Shown in pieces: positions 1 to 10,559 of a stretch of DNA of 64,000 bases. Position 1 is the first letter of the stretch. The number at the start of each line of letters is the position of its first letter. This DNA comes from Erpobdella octoculata (lineage: Eukaryota > Annelida > Clitellata > Hirudinida > Erpobdellidae): NCBI GenBank assembly GCA_963978895.1, contig OZ022246.1, positions 3,581,955 to 3,645,954 of the forward strand. The letters are read 5' to 3'. A model generated the notes under the pieces. That model made no database searches. It was not told the origin of the DNA and worked only from the letters and a program-made list of their open reading frames with translations. Made by a program: the position numbers and the translations under genes.

Positions 1-32
1 TCAGTCAGGACATGTTCTTTTATATATATAGA
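1..32 (-). mobile_element. Helitron 5' end, cut by window edge
   Basis: Read on the minus strand, position 32 starts TC followed by TATATATATAAAAG and then ACATGTCCTGACTGA. This matches the 5' terminus of Helitrons seen elsewhere in this window: TC start, preceded by A. The rest lies outside the window. An identical terminus recurs at 1137-1169. Confidence 0.6.
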
Positions 33-960
33 TAATATATATATATTACCACTTACAGTTTTCGAGTAGCAGTAATTTTAAAAATCAAATAACTATATTT
101 TCCACCTTACATTTGAGGTCCTGGAAACCAAATTTTCAAAAAATGCTAAAACACGTATTTCATTATTTTTGGAGTAGAAACTAAATACTAATTTTTACTT
201 CTGTAGCATTAACAGTTTTTGAGTAGCAGCTACTTTAAAAACCAAATAACCCAAAAAATGATGAAACACGTATATCTTTTTTTTTTTGAGTAGATACTAA
301 GTATTAATTTTTACATCTGTGGCAATTACAGTTGTTGAGTAGCAGTTACTTTAAAAACCAAATAACCCTATTTTCCATCCCACATTTGAAGTCCTGGAAA
401 CCAAATTTTCAAAAAATTGTGAAACCCGTATATCATTATTTTTAGAGTAGAAACTAAATACTAATTTTTACTTTTGTAGCATTAACAGTTTTTGAGTAGA
501 AGCTACTTTAAAAACTAAATAACCCAATTTTCCAACCCACATTTGAGGTCCGGGAAACCAAATTTGTAAAAAATGGTGAAACACGTATATCTTTATTTTT
601 AGAAAAGAAACTAAATAATAATTTTTACATCTGTGGTATTTACTGTTTTTGAGTAGCAGTTACTATAAAAGACAATTAGCCCTATTTTCCACCCCACATT
701 TGAAGTCCTGGAAACCAAATTTTCAAAAAATGCTAAAACACGTATTTCATTATTTTTTGAGAAGAAACTAAATACTAATTTTTACTCCTGTAGCATTAAC
801 AGTTTTTGAGTAGAAGCTACTTTAAAAACCAAATAACCCAATTTTCCAACCCACATTTGAGGTCCGGGAAACCGAATTTTCAAAAAATGGTGAAACACGT
901 ATCTTTTTATTTTTCAAAAAGAATCTATATACCAAATTTCAAAATCTCCTCATTTTTGGT
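33..960. repeat. Degenerate tandem repeat, ~157-bp unit, about 5-6 copies
   Basis: A block containing AACAGTTTTTGAGTAG, then CCACATTTGAGGTCC and GAAACACGTAT, recurs at about 56, 210, 328, 483, 641 and 799. Most spacings are 155-158 bp; one copy is shortened to about 120 bp. The copies have diverged at many positions, so the array is old. It sits inside the minus-strand Helitron bounded at 1169. No coding potential is credible here; the short reading frame at 806-1045 lies within the repeat. Confidence 0.75.
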
Positions 961-1169
961 TTTCGAGATATACATTGTTTTAGAAAAAAGTTTGTTTTCC
1001 AGTTTTTTCCCCTCAAGAGCAAAATTTTCAAAAATCCTTTCTTAGCGGATGTTTACGCTATAAAAGTAATATAAGTTCCAAATTTCACGTTCCTAGGATG
1101 AGGCGTTTGAGCTCGGCGTTGATTATCAGTCAGTCAGTCAGTCAGGACATGTTCTTTTATATATATAGA
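961..1169 (-). mobile_element. Second minus-strand Helitron 5' region
   Basis: The minus-strand reading from 1169 begins TCTATATATATAAAAG, followed by CTGACTGACTGACTGA and a stretch resembling the subterminal region of insect and other invertebrate Helitrons (ATAATCAACGCCGAGCTC). The host base before TC is A, as expected for insertion between A and T. I could not find a matching CTAG 3' end between 33 and 960, so the element is either truncated or interrupted by the 157-bp repeat. Confidence 0.6.
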
Positions 1170-1186
1170 TATATATATATATATGT

Positions 1187-1229
1187 ATGTTATTTATGCA
1201 TTGCTACACCATTCATCCGATCGTAATCA
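1187..1229 (+). mobile_element. Fragment of a Helitron-type 5' module
   Basis: The stretch TATGTTATTTATGCATTGC through CATTCATCCGATCGTA is identical to positions inside the fuller module at 5574-5750 and to the reverse complement of 57290-57345. It stops at GATCGTA, where the minisatellite begins. Confidence 0.65.
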
Positions 1230-4200
1230 CAAAAGTGTGATAATCACGAAAAGTATGATAATCACAAAAAGTGTGATAATCACAAAAGTGTGATAATCAC
1301 AAAAGTGTGATAATCACAAAGTGTGATAATCACAAAGTGTGATAATCACAAAAGTGTGATAATCACAAAAGTGTGATAATCACGAAAAGTGTGATAATCA
1401 CAAAGTTAATCAAAAAAGTGTGATAATCACGAAAAGTGTCATAATCACAAAAGTGTGATAATCACGAAAAGTGTGATAATCACGAAAAGTGTGATAATCA
1501 CAAAGTGTGATAATCACAAAGTTAATCAAAAAAGTGTGATAATCACAAAGTTAATCAAAAAAGTGTGATAATCACAAAAGTGTGATAATCACAAAAGTGT
1601 GATAATCAAAAAATTGTGATAATCACAAAAGTGTGATAATCACAAAAGTGTGATAATCACAAAAGTGTGATAATCACAAAGTTAATCAAAAAAGTGTGAT
1701 AATCACAAAAGTGTGATAATCACAAAAGTGTGATAATCACAAAAGTGTGATAATCACAAAAGTGTGATAATCACAAAAGTGTGATAATCACAAAATTGTG
1801 ATAATCACAAAAGTGTGATAATCACAAAAGTGTGATAATCACAAAAGTGTGATAATCACAAAGTTAATCAAAAAAGTGTGATAATCACAAAAGTGTGATA
1901 ATCACAAAAGTGTGATAATCACAAAAGTGTGATAATCACAAAAGTGTGATAATCACAAAAGTGTGATAATCACAAAAGTGTGATAATCAAAAAAGTGTGA
2001 TAATCACAAAGTTAATCAAAAAAGTGTGATAATCACAAAGTTAATCAAAAAAGTGTGATAATCACGAAAAGTGTGATGATCACAAAAGTGTGATGATCAC
2101 CAAAGTGTGATGATCACAAAAGTGTGATAATCACGAAAAGTGTGATGATCACAAAGTGTGATGATCACTAAGTGTGATAATCACAAAGTGTGATAATCTC
2201 AAAGTGTGATAATCACGAAAAGTGTGATAATCACGAAAAGTGTGATAATCACAAAAGTGTGATAATCACGAAAAGTGTGATAATCACGAAAAGTGTGATA
2301 ATCACAAAAGTGTGATAATCACAAAGTGTGATAATCACAAAGTATGATAATCACAAAGTGTAATAATCACAAAAGTGTGATAATCACAAAGTGTGATAAT
2401 CACAAAGTGTGATAATCACAAAGTGTGATAATCACAAAGTGTGATAATCTCAAAGTGTGATAATCACAGTGTGATAATCACAAAAGTGTGATAATCACGA
2501 AAAGTGTGATAATCACGAAAAGTGTGATAATCACAAAGTGTGATAATCACAAAGTGTGATAATCTCAAAGTGTGATAATCACAGTGTGATAATCACAAAA
2601 GTGTGATAATCACGAAAAGTGTGATAATCACGAAAAGTGTGATAATCACGAAAAGTGTGATAATCACGAAAAGTGTGATAATCACAAAGTGTGATAATCA
2701 CAAAGTGTGATAATCACAAAGTGTGATAATCACAAAGTGTGATAATCAAAAAATTGTGATAATCACAAAAGTGTGATAATCACAAAGTGTGATAATCACA
2801 GTGTGATAATCACGAAAATTGTGATAATCACAAAAGTGTGATAATCACAAAAGTGTGATAATCACAAAAGTGTGATAATCACAAAAGTGTGATAATCACG
2901 AAAAGTGCGATGATCACAAAGTGCGATAATCACAAAGTGCGATAATCACAAAGTGCGATAATCACAAAGTGTGATAATCACAAAAGTGTGATAATCACGA
3001 AAAGTGTGATAATCACAAAAGTGTGATAATCACAAAAGTGTGATAATCACGAAAAGTGTGATGATCACAAAGTGCGATAATCACAAATGCTATAATCACA
3101 AAGTGTGATAATCACAAAAGTGTGATAATCACAAAGTTAATCAAAAAAGTGTGATAATCACAAAAGTGTGATAATCACAAAAGTGTGATAATCACAAAAG
3201 TGTGATAATCACAAAAGTGTGATAATCAAAAAAGTGTGATAATCACAAAGTTAATCAAAAAAGTGTGATAATCACAAAGTTAATCAAAAAAGTGTGATAA
3301 TCACGAAAAGTGTGATGATCACAAAAGTGTGATGATCACAAAAGTGTGATGATCACAAAAGTGTGATAATCACGAAAAGTGTGATGATCACAAAGTGTGA
3401 TGATCACTAAGTGTGATAATCACAAAGTGTGATAATCTCAAAGTGTGATAATCACGAAAAGTGTGATGATCACAAAGTGTGATGATCACTAAGAGTGATA
3501 ATCACAAAGTGTGATAATCTCAAAGTGTGATAATCACGAAAAGTGTGATAATCACAAAACTGTGATAATCACGAAAAGTGTGATAATCACGAAAAGTGTG
3601 ATAATCACGAAAAGTGTGATAATCACAAAAGTGTGATAATCACAAAGTGTGATAATCACAAAGTATGATAATCACAAAGTGTAATAATCACAAAAGTGTG
3701 ATAATCACAAAGTGTGATAATCACAAAGTGTGATAATCACAAAGTGTGATAATCACAAAGTGTGATAATCACGAAAAGTGTGATAATCACGAAAAGTGTG
3801 ATAATCACAAAGTGTGATAATCACAAAAGTGTGATAATCACAAAGTGTGATAATCACAAAGTATGATAATCACAAAGTGTAATAATCACAAAAGTGTGAT
3901 AATCACAAAGTGTGATAATCTCAAAGTGTGATAATCACAGTGTGATAATCACAAAAGTGTGATAATCACAAAAGTGTGATAATCACGAAAAGTGTGATAA
4001 TCACAAAGTGTGATAATCACAAAGTGTGATAATCTCAAAGTGTGATAATCACAGTGTGATAATCACGAAAAGTGTGATAATCACAAAAGTGTGATAATCA
4101 CGAAAAGTGTGATAATCACAAAAGTGTGATAATCACAAAAGTGTGATAATCAAAAAATTGTGATAATCACAAAGTGTGATAATCACAAAGTGTGATAATC

Positions 4201-5520
4201 ACAAAGTGTGATAATCACAAAGTTAATCAAAAAAGTGTGATAATCAAAAAATTGTGATAATCACAAAAGTGTGATAATCACAAAGTGTGATAATCACAGT
4301 GTGATAATCACGAAAAGTGTGATAATCACAAAAGTGTGATAATCACGAAAAGTGTGATAATCACAAAAGTGTGATAATCACAAAAGTGTGATAATCACGA
4401 AAAGTGCGATGATCACAAAGTGCGATAATCACAAAGTGCGATAATCACAAAGTGCGATAATCACAAAGTGTGATAATCACAAAAGTGTGATAATCACGAA
4501 AAGTGTGATGATCACAAAGTGCGATAATCACAAATGCTATAATCACAAAGTGTGATAATCACAAAAGTGTGATAATCACAAAGTTAATCAAAAAAGTGTG
4601 ATAATCACAAAAGTGTGATAATCACAAAAGTGTGATAATCACAAAAGTGTGATAATCAAAAAAGTGTGATAATCACAAAGTTAATCAAAAAAGTGTGATA
4701 ATCACAAAGTTAATCAAAAAAGTGTGATAATCACGAAAAGTGTGATGATCACAAAAGTGTGATGATCACAAAAGTGTGATGATCACGAAAAGTGTGATGA
4801 TCACAAAGTGTGATGATCACTAAGTGTGATAATCACAAAGTGTGATAATCTCAAAGTGTGATAATCTCAAAGTGTGATAATCACGAAAAGTGTGATAATC
4901 ACGAAAAGTGTGATAATCACGAAAAGTGTGATAATCACAAAAGTGTGATAATCACAAAAGTGTGATAATCACAAAAGTGTGATAATCACAAAAGTGTGAT
5001 AATCACAAAAGTGTGATAATCACAAAAGTGTGATAATCACAAAGTTAATCAAAAAAGTGTGATAATCACAAAGTTAATCAAAAAAGTGTGATAATCACGA
5101 AAAGTGTGATGATCACAAAAGTGTGATAATCACGAAAAGTGTGATAATCACGAAAAGTGTGATAATCACGAAAAGTGTGATAATCACAAAAGTGTGATAA
5201 TCACAAAAGTGTGATAATCACAAAAGTGTGATCATCACAAAAGTGTGATAATCGCAAAAGTGTGATAATCACAAAAGTGTGATAATCACAAAAGTGTGAT
5301 AATCACGAAAAGTGTGATAATCACGAAAAGTGTGATAATCACGAAAAGTGTGATAATCACGAAAAGTGTGATAATCACGAAAAGTGAGAAAATAATAAAA
5401 TGTGTGATAATCACAAAATGTGTGATATTCGTAAATTGTGTGATAATCACAAAATGTGTGGTATTCGTAAATTGTGTGATAATCATAAATTGTGATAATC
5501 ACAAAATGTGTGACACATTT
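1230..5520. repeat. 4.3-kb minisatellite, 16-18-bp unit with near-palindromic core
   Basis: About 250 units of GTGTGATAATCAC joined by CAAA, CAAAA or CGAAAA spacers, which give 16-, 17- or 18-bp periods. The core GTGAT-A-ATCAC is an inverted repeat around one central base. Variant units (GTGATGATCAC, GTGCGATAATCAC, AAAGTTAATCAAAA, ATGCTATAATC) recur in the same order about 1.45-1.5 kb apart, for example at 2901 and 4400, and at 3087 and 4534. This shows higher-order duplication. Reading frames inside it are repeat artefacts. Confidence 0.95.
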
Positions 5521-5573
5521 ATATGTGATACCCATTGGATGTTTTAAACTCATAGAGTTTATGATAATCATAA

Positions 5574-5752
5574 TCTATATATATAAAAATGATTGTTTGT
5601 ATGTATGTATATATGTATGTTATTTATGCATTGCTACACCATTCATCCGATCGTATTGAAATTTTCACACAACCTTGAGAGTCAAGGGGAATCAAATATG
5701 GAGAAAAAAATTTGAAAGCCATCACAAAATGAGCAGAGCGAGCGGGAACTAT
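5574..5752 (+). mobile_element. Helitron-type 5' module, plus strand
   Basis: Begins TCTATATATATAAAAATG after an A, continues through ATTCATCCGATCGTATTG, ACACAACCTTGAGAGTCAAG and AAAATGAGC, and ends at GAGCGGGAAC followed by (TA)n. The reverse complement of 57168-57364 has the same start, order and end point. No CTAG hairpin terminus follows directly, so this is a 5' end without its usual partner. Confidence 0.6.
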
Positions 5753-6010
5753 ATATATATATATATATACTACCTGCGTTGCACGGGGGTTTTTAGAGTT
5801 TTTGTATCGTTTTTCTCTAGCTCCCGTTCAATTCCCCGTTTTCTCTCCCGCTCCCGGTCGCTTTCCCGTTCCCGCTTGCTCTCCCACTCCGGGTTGCTTT
5901 CCCTCTCCCGGTCACTTTCCCGATTCCGGTCGCTTTCCCGCCCCATCTCTCTCTTAATAATTTGTAATAACGCGCAATCGGTCACATTATGCAAGACTGG
6001 GAAGCAAGTC

Positions 6011-6042
6011 ATGGACTTCTTAATAAATACTAAGAAGTCCAT
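6011..6042. other. Perfect 12-bp inverted repeat, 8-bp loop
   Basis: ATGGACTTCTTA and its exact complement TAAGAAGTCCAT are separated by ATAAATAC. It lies inside the fold-back Helitron remnant and could form a hairpin in single-stranded DNA or RNA. Confidence 0.7.
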
Positions 6043-6104
6043 TAGCAAGTAATGCCTGTTACGCAATTGTAAACGCTTCGAAAACTTATGCAATGATCAT
6101 GTAT

Positions 6105-6224
6105 AGGCACTTTTGGCCCGGAAGGTTTTTTGGCCCCCTGAGCCGGAGGATCGGAAAAGGAGTCCAAACCTTCTTAACTTTTTCCCCTTCTTAACTTTCC
6201 AGGCCAAAAGTTCCTATGTACGAC
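6105..6224. mobile_element. Candidate small inverted-repeat element (MITE-like, ~115 bp)
   Basis: GTATAGGCACTTTTGGCCCGG on the left pairs with CCAGGCCAAAAGTTCCTATG on the right with a few mismatches. The interior is GC-rich and carries a second inverted pair, AAGGTTT and AAACCTT. No target duplication could be fixed. Confidence 0.4.
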
Positions 6225-7040
6225 CATCGAAGGTAATTGCGTAATAAAATTCAAATTTTGTTTACGTAAAATCGTTTGAAGGCTTCAAGCAACTTTTAGC
6301 AAATCTATTTTACGTTTTATGGGCTAAAATAAGTTATGAAAGAGTGGAAAAGAAAAAATGAGCGCGAGCGGGAACGGAAATGGGAGAGCAAGCTGGAACG
6401 GGAACGGGAGAGCAAGCGGGAACGGAAACGGGAGAGCAAGCGGGGAAGGAAACGGGAGCAAGAGAGAAAAATGATAAAAAAACCTCTGAAAACCCCGAGC
6501 AATGCCGGGTAACCTCGCTAGTTATATTATAATTATTAGAACCATAATAAAAAGTGTTAAAAATATTTGTATACAGTGTACTATACTTACGTTACCATGG
6601 AGATAATATTGAAATATGACATGTTACAATGTTGTTGTTATTATTTGTAGAAAGACATTAAACTATGTTCACTAGAATTTAAGATAGCTGACTGGTTAGA
6701 ACATCATCATCTGACTTGTTAGAACATCATCATCTGGTGCAGCTAGTGTTGTAGCGAAAGGCAGGCTGATCGATTGACTCGTAGCCAGTGTTAATCAGAA
6801 ATCATCGAGTAAATTCATTCGTTATTCTGCTGTGAGGCAATCTACATACATTGTTATGTATGAGGCGATCTATAAATATCCACTTCGTTGATCAGTTAGC
6901 TCCTTCTTCTAACGAACTTGGAAGATCTGAAGCTTGCCTCTGTAAAACGATGCTGAAAATCCATTAAAGACTCTTTAAAAAATAAAATAAATAAAAACTG
7001 TTGGCATCAAATTGGATTTAATCAATGAATTTCCATTCAG

Positions 7041-7245
7041 CAACCATTTAAACTTGTCATCCTTGACGTCATCGAACAACCACGAGAGTGATGATGATGA
7101 TAGCGACCCCGACGACGAGACCGCCACCAAGGAGTTGTCGCTATGGAGATCGGCCGTCGCGTCTTCGACTTCCTCGTCTCAGCTGTTTCTTTATGTGGTT
7201 CAGTTGAATAGGTGCATCGCCTGGGAGAAGTCCATCATGAAAGTG
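7041..7245 (+). CDS. BAZ2-like exon: acidic stretch and helix before PHD1
   Basis: The acceptor TTCCATTCAG precedes it and GTTGGT follows. It encodes HESDDDDSDPDDE, then SQLFLYVVQLNRC and IAWEKSIMKV, the conserved helix found before the PHD finger in BAZ proteins. It is the first exon I can place in the window. Confidence 0.83.
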
Positions 7246-10200
7246 GTTGGTTCATTTATTTGTTTGACCTTTTGAAATTATTTGTTTTTATTTGTGAACT
7301 TCTCCAATTTAGAGCTTATTTATTTTACCTTTTAAACATTAATTTCTATCATTAAATTCGTAATTGCTAAAATATAAGAGATAATTCACTTAATTTATTC
7401 TACTATTTCTTCATGTCGGAAAGAAATAATTTCGTTCAACTAAAATTATGATCACTAGTTTATTCGCACTGTTAATACTATATATTCGCAAATATAATAA
7501 TGATCACTTCTTTATTCGTCCACGGTTTATATTGTATTTGCAAATATATAATAATGATCACCAGTTTATTTGCACACTGTTCACACCAAAAAGTCACTCG
7601 AGTAACTTTTCTAAATTCAGAATTGCTCCTTACAGTCTTGCCAGATTTGCTGCTGCGACGACAACGAGGCTGAACTTCTTCTCTGTGACATGTGTGACCG
7701 AGGATATCACACTTACTGCATCAAGGTTAAATGATAAAATAATAATCAACTTATGATATCGCACTTACTGCATCAAGGTTAAATAATGGAAAAGCAATTA
7801 ACTTGTTATATTTAACTTGCTTTGATTTTATTTTATTGTTGTTCAAGCTACTTAAATTTAAAACAATATTTATTCTGGTTATAAATAAATAAATATATAT
7901 ATTTTATTTATATATATATATATTTATAAAATTGTGTTTATAATTTTCAGCCGAAGCTTCAAAGTGTTCCGGAAGGAGACTGGTTCTGTTATGAATGCAT
8001 TTCAAAGGTTGTCACATGACTCTTAATTTTGGTTTCTTATATTATATATGATTATTATTATAATTTCTTACATTATAAATGATTATTATTATAATTTCTT
8101 ATATTATATATGATTATTATTATAATTTCTTATATTATATATGATTATTATTTTTATTTCTTATATTATATATGATTATTATTTTCATTTCTTATGCTAT
8201 GTATGATTATTTTTGTTTAATGCTAGATCAACTGCAGCGCAGCATAAATAAAGTGTTCATTATTTAGGTTTATTTTTATTATGATGAAAATATTAACTTT
8301 TATCCGAGTTTGTCGTGGAATAGTCTTGCTGTGATAAAACATTTTAAGCATTTTGTTTATATTAATGATCTTTTTTTTAGATATTATAACACTCATTTAT
8401 ATATATATATATATATATATATATGTTTATATATATAATGCCTAATTTAGGCATCAGGGGACACCTGCTGCGTGGCATGCGGTAAACATGAAGGAAGATT
8501 TGTAGTATGCGAGTCATGCAAGCGAAGGGCTCATTCCTCTTGTCTTGATCCACCTCTAACAAGGTTGTTTAAGAAATCATCACAGTGACATGTTTTATAT
8601 TATTATATATAAATATATTTATATAAATAAATAAATATATATATATTTATTTATTTATTCTGAACATAGTTTGGCGTTATATTTTCTTTAATACAAGGTC
8701 CGTTAAAAACTACAGCCCATTTGGCATTAATTAATTTACGTGCCAGATTCTCATAATGGGGAAATGCAGGAGAAAAACGACAGTGGTCGGATTTATTAGT
8801 CGTTTTATTTTACGTTCTGAAGATGGAATGTAATTTTCAGAAACTGCATTTGTTAGGAAATAAAAGAAAAAGTTCAACGGTTATATGACGTATAATATTT
8901 AGAATGATATTTAAAGACTTTCTTTTATAAATTTGTCATAACATACACGGACTGAGATATTTTGAATATAATAAAATACTAAAAATAGCTCTACTGTTTA
9001 TAACATTATAAATGCATTGATGATGATTATTATTATTAGTAGTATTATAATTATGATATGTTTTAATTAACTTCAGGGTGCCAAAGAGGTGGTGCTGTCA
9101 TTCGTGTCTATCTGACAAGGTTTGTATAATTTTTCGATCTACAGTTCAAAGTTCACTTTCTAATCTGTTGTTTACTGTTTTGATTTTATTTTTTATCAAT
9201 TTAAATAAATTAAAGCTGAAATCCAAAAAGAAGCTGCAATCGAACAAGTTTGGGTTGTCTTCCACTTTGACGTCGTCTTCTATAGCGTCACCTTTGACCC
9301 CGGGGTCGTCCGCTTCATCGTCATCGTCAGCTGCAACATCTTCTTCTTCGTCATCATCATCTCAATTGACAACATTACCACAAATGCTTCTCCATAGCAA
9401 CAGGGAGCACGACTCGTTACCGCGACAACCGCAGAGTTCCGAAACGAACGGGGAGTCAGCCTCCTCTTCTTTGCAAGACGACGAAGAAAAATCGAAAACC
9501 GAAACTTCGGCAATCTTGCAGGTTTTAAAATTTTTTTTATTCGAATGCTTAAATTAAGAAATCTAGTTTCGTTTTGGTTTTTTTGGAAAAGTTATCAGTA
9601 GTGGAAGTGAATTTTTAGATGCGACGTCTTAAATGATTTTCGCATCCCCGAGCAGACGACCGAGGGACAGCCGAGATGCGAGAAATTGCGAATCGACTTG
9701 AAAAAAAGATTGCAAGCCGAAAAAGCGCTCAGGTCTCCCGATACGACCGAGTACTTTGACACCAACGGGGACTTGTCAGGCACCGATCTCTCAGTGTGCC
9801 AGTGTGTAATTAATTGACTTGAATTTATTCTACCGTTTTAATTTTTTATGGATTTAAATCGTAGAATATCATATTTGTCTAACTGAATTGTTTTTTTATC
9901 ACTTCATTCGCTCTGTTGTCTATAAAGGCAAGGTGATGGTCATTTTTGTTTTCGTATTAAAAACTGATTAAACTTAAAATATTGGCCGATTAGTCGATTA
10001 TACCTTTTTCTCTGCACAAAACAGCACCATTTTGTCCGAGATGAAGAAGCACGAAGATGCCTGGCCTTTCCTAACTCCAGTCAGTTCCAAACAGTTCCCA
10101 ACGTACAGGAAGATAATCAGGTGCCCCATTGACTTTCAGACCATATCCAAGCGTCTCAAGATCAACTAGTCAGTTTCATTTTTGTATTCAGTTTTCTAGT

Positions 10201-10559
10201 TATTATTATATACCATCGAACCTCGTTTTTTCGCCAACTCTGCCCAACACTGATTTCTGTAGCAAAGGGATGTTGTCGAATCGACTAGCTTACAAGCAAA
10301 ACCAATCGCTAGAAAATCTATATGAATAAATGAATATGCATTCAATAATTGCAGCTATAAAACTCGTGAAGAATTTGCATGCGATGCTCGCCTGGTGTTC
10401 AACAACTGCGAAATGTTCAACGAGGACGACTCGACCGTCGGAAGGGCCGGTCACTCCATGCAGGATTTCTTCGAAAGGAGGTGGAACGAACTGACCAATA
10501 ACAACAAGCATTCTTCACAACTACTACTACCACCACCACCGCCCCCGCCACCATCATGA
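7041..10559 (+). CDS. BAZ2-like bromodomain/PHD chromatin protein, C-terminal exons (5' partial)
   Basis: Nine exons join in frame: 7041-7245, 7636-7725, 7951-8007, 8451-8563, 9077-9119, 9216-9521, 9656-9801, 10025-10168 and 10355-10559. They give about 435 residues. The order is an acidic, serine-rich stretch, the helix LNRCIAWEKSIMKV typical of BAZ2 proteins, a first PHD finger (SCQICCCDD to WFCYEC), a second PHD finger (CCVAC to CCHSC), a low-complexity serine linker, and a bromodomain with the WPF shelf and the acetyl-lysine asparagine in MFNEDDS. BAZ2 proteins pair with an ISWI ATPase to move nucleosomes and silence chromatin in the nucleus. The N-terminal MBD/TAM, DDT and related regions must lie upstream of the window. 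The identification rests on the C-terminal alignment recalled from the family; a BAZ1/ACF1-type protein is the main alternative. Confidence 0.87.
7636..7725 (+). CDS. BAZ2-like exon: first half of PHD finger 1
   Basis: Thirty codons, phase 0 at both ends, after CCTTACAG. It holds the first four cysteines (CQIC, CDMC) and the HTYC part of a C4-H-C3 zinc finger; LLLCDMCDRGYHTYC is diagnostic of PHD fingers. Confidence 0.88.
7951..8007 (+). CDS. BAZ2-like exon: second half of PHD finger 1
   Basis: Nineteen codons after AATTTTCAG. PKLQSVPEGDWFCYECISK supplies the tryptophan and last two cysteines of PHD1. The donor is AAG followed by GTTGTC. Confidence 0.88.
8030..8215. repeat. Tandem repeat, ~31-bp AT-rich unit, about 6 copies
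   Basis: Units of TTATATTATATATGATTATT plus ATTATAATTTC recur across the BAZ2-like intron between 8007 and 8451. Confidence 0.85.
8451..8563 (+). CDS. BAZ2-like exon: first part of PHD finger 2
   Basis: Follows CTAATTTAG and ends AAG|GTTGTT with two bases of a split Arg codon. CCVAC, CESC and HSSC give the C4-H-C spacing of a second PHD finger. Confidence 0.83.
9077..9119 (+). CDS. BAZ2-like exon: end of PHD finger 2
   Basis: A 43-bp exon between AACTTCAG and GTTTGT. One base completes the split Arg, then VPKRWCCHSCLSDK supplies the final Trp and Cys pair. It is too short for ORF-based detection alone. Confidence 0.8.
9216..9521 (+). CDS. BAZ2-like exon: serine-rich linker
   Basis: 102 codons, phase 0. 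A basic start (LKSKKKLQSNK) leads into long serine runs, then an acidic end DDEEKSKTETS. It is probably a disordered linker between PHD2 and the bromodomain. The acceptor AATTAAAG is weak, and this frame stays open through the preceding intron, so the start is less sure than the end. Confidence 0.72.
9656..9801 (+). CDS. BAZ2-like exon: linker before bromodomain
   Basis: Encodes a charged helix (CEKLRIDLKKRLQAEKAL) ending DLSVC plus two bases of a His codon. The donor CA|GTGTGT is fixed by continuity with HTILSEMKKHEDAWPF in the next exon. The start at CCGAGCAG is chosen because it keeps frame. Confidence 0.75.
10025..10168 (+). CDS. BAZ2-like exon: bromodomain helix Z and ZA loop
   Basis: Encodes TILSEMKKHEDAWPFL, then FPTYRKIIRCPIDFQTI. 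The WPF shelf and the PIDF turn are bromodomain hallmarks. The donor splits a Tyr codon at TA|GTCAGT. Confidence 0.87.
10355..10559 (+). CDS. BAZ2-like last exon: bromodomain helices B-C and stop
   Basis: Follows AATTGCAG. It encodes EEFACDARLVFNNCEMFNED, where the Asn of FNED is the acetyl-lysine contact, then MQDFFERRW and a short proline-rich tail before TGA at 10557-10559. Confidence 0.87.

Larger units (their letters stand above)
5771..6521. mobile_element. Fold-back Helitron remnant: inverted 3' ends and GC-rich minisatellites
   Basis: The right edge is a plus-strand Helitron 3' end: ACCCCGAGCAATGCCGGGT, then AACCTCGCTAG ending at 6521, followed by T. The left edge at 5771 reads as a decayed 3' end in the opposite orientation. 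Inside the left edge is a C-rich array (CGCTTTCCCG units, about 5820-5945); inside the right edge is the matching G-rich array (GGGAGAGCAAGC units, about 6360-6460). Two elements in opposite orientation, or one rearranged element, would both explain this. Confidence 0.55.

Noticed and set aside
1230..5520. CRISPR-like array
   Set aside because: Units are 16-18 bp with 3-6-bp spacers that are themselves repeated. There are no unique spacers, no cas genes, and the host is an animal.
9078..9557. Unspliced 159-codon gene
   Set aside because: It is two BAZ2-like exons read through the intron between them.
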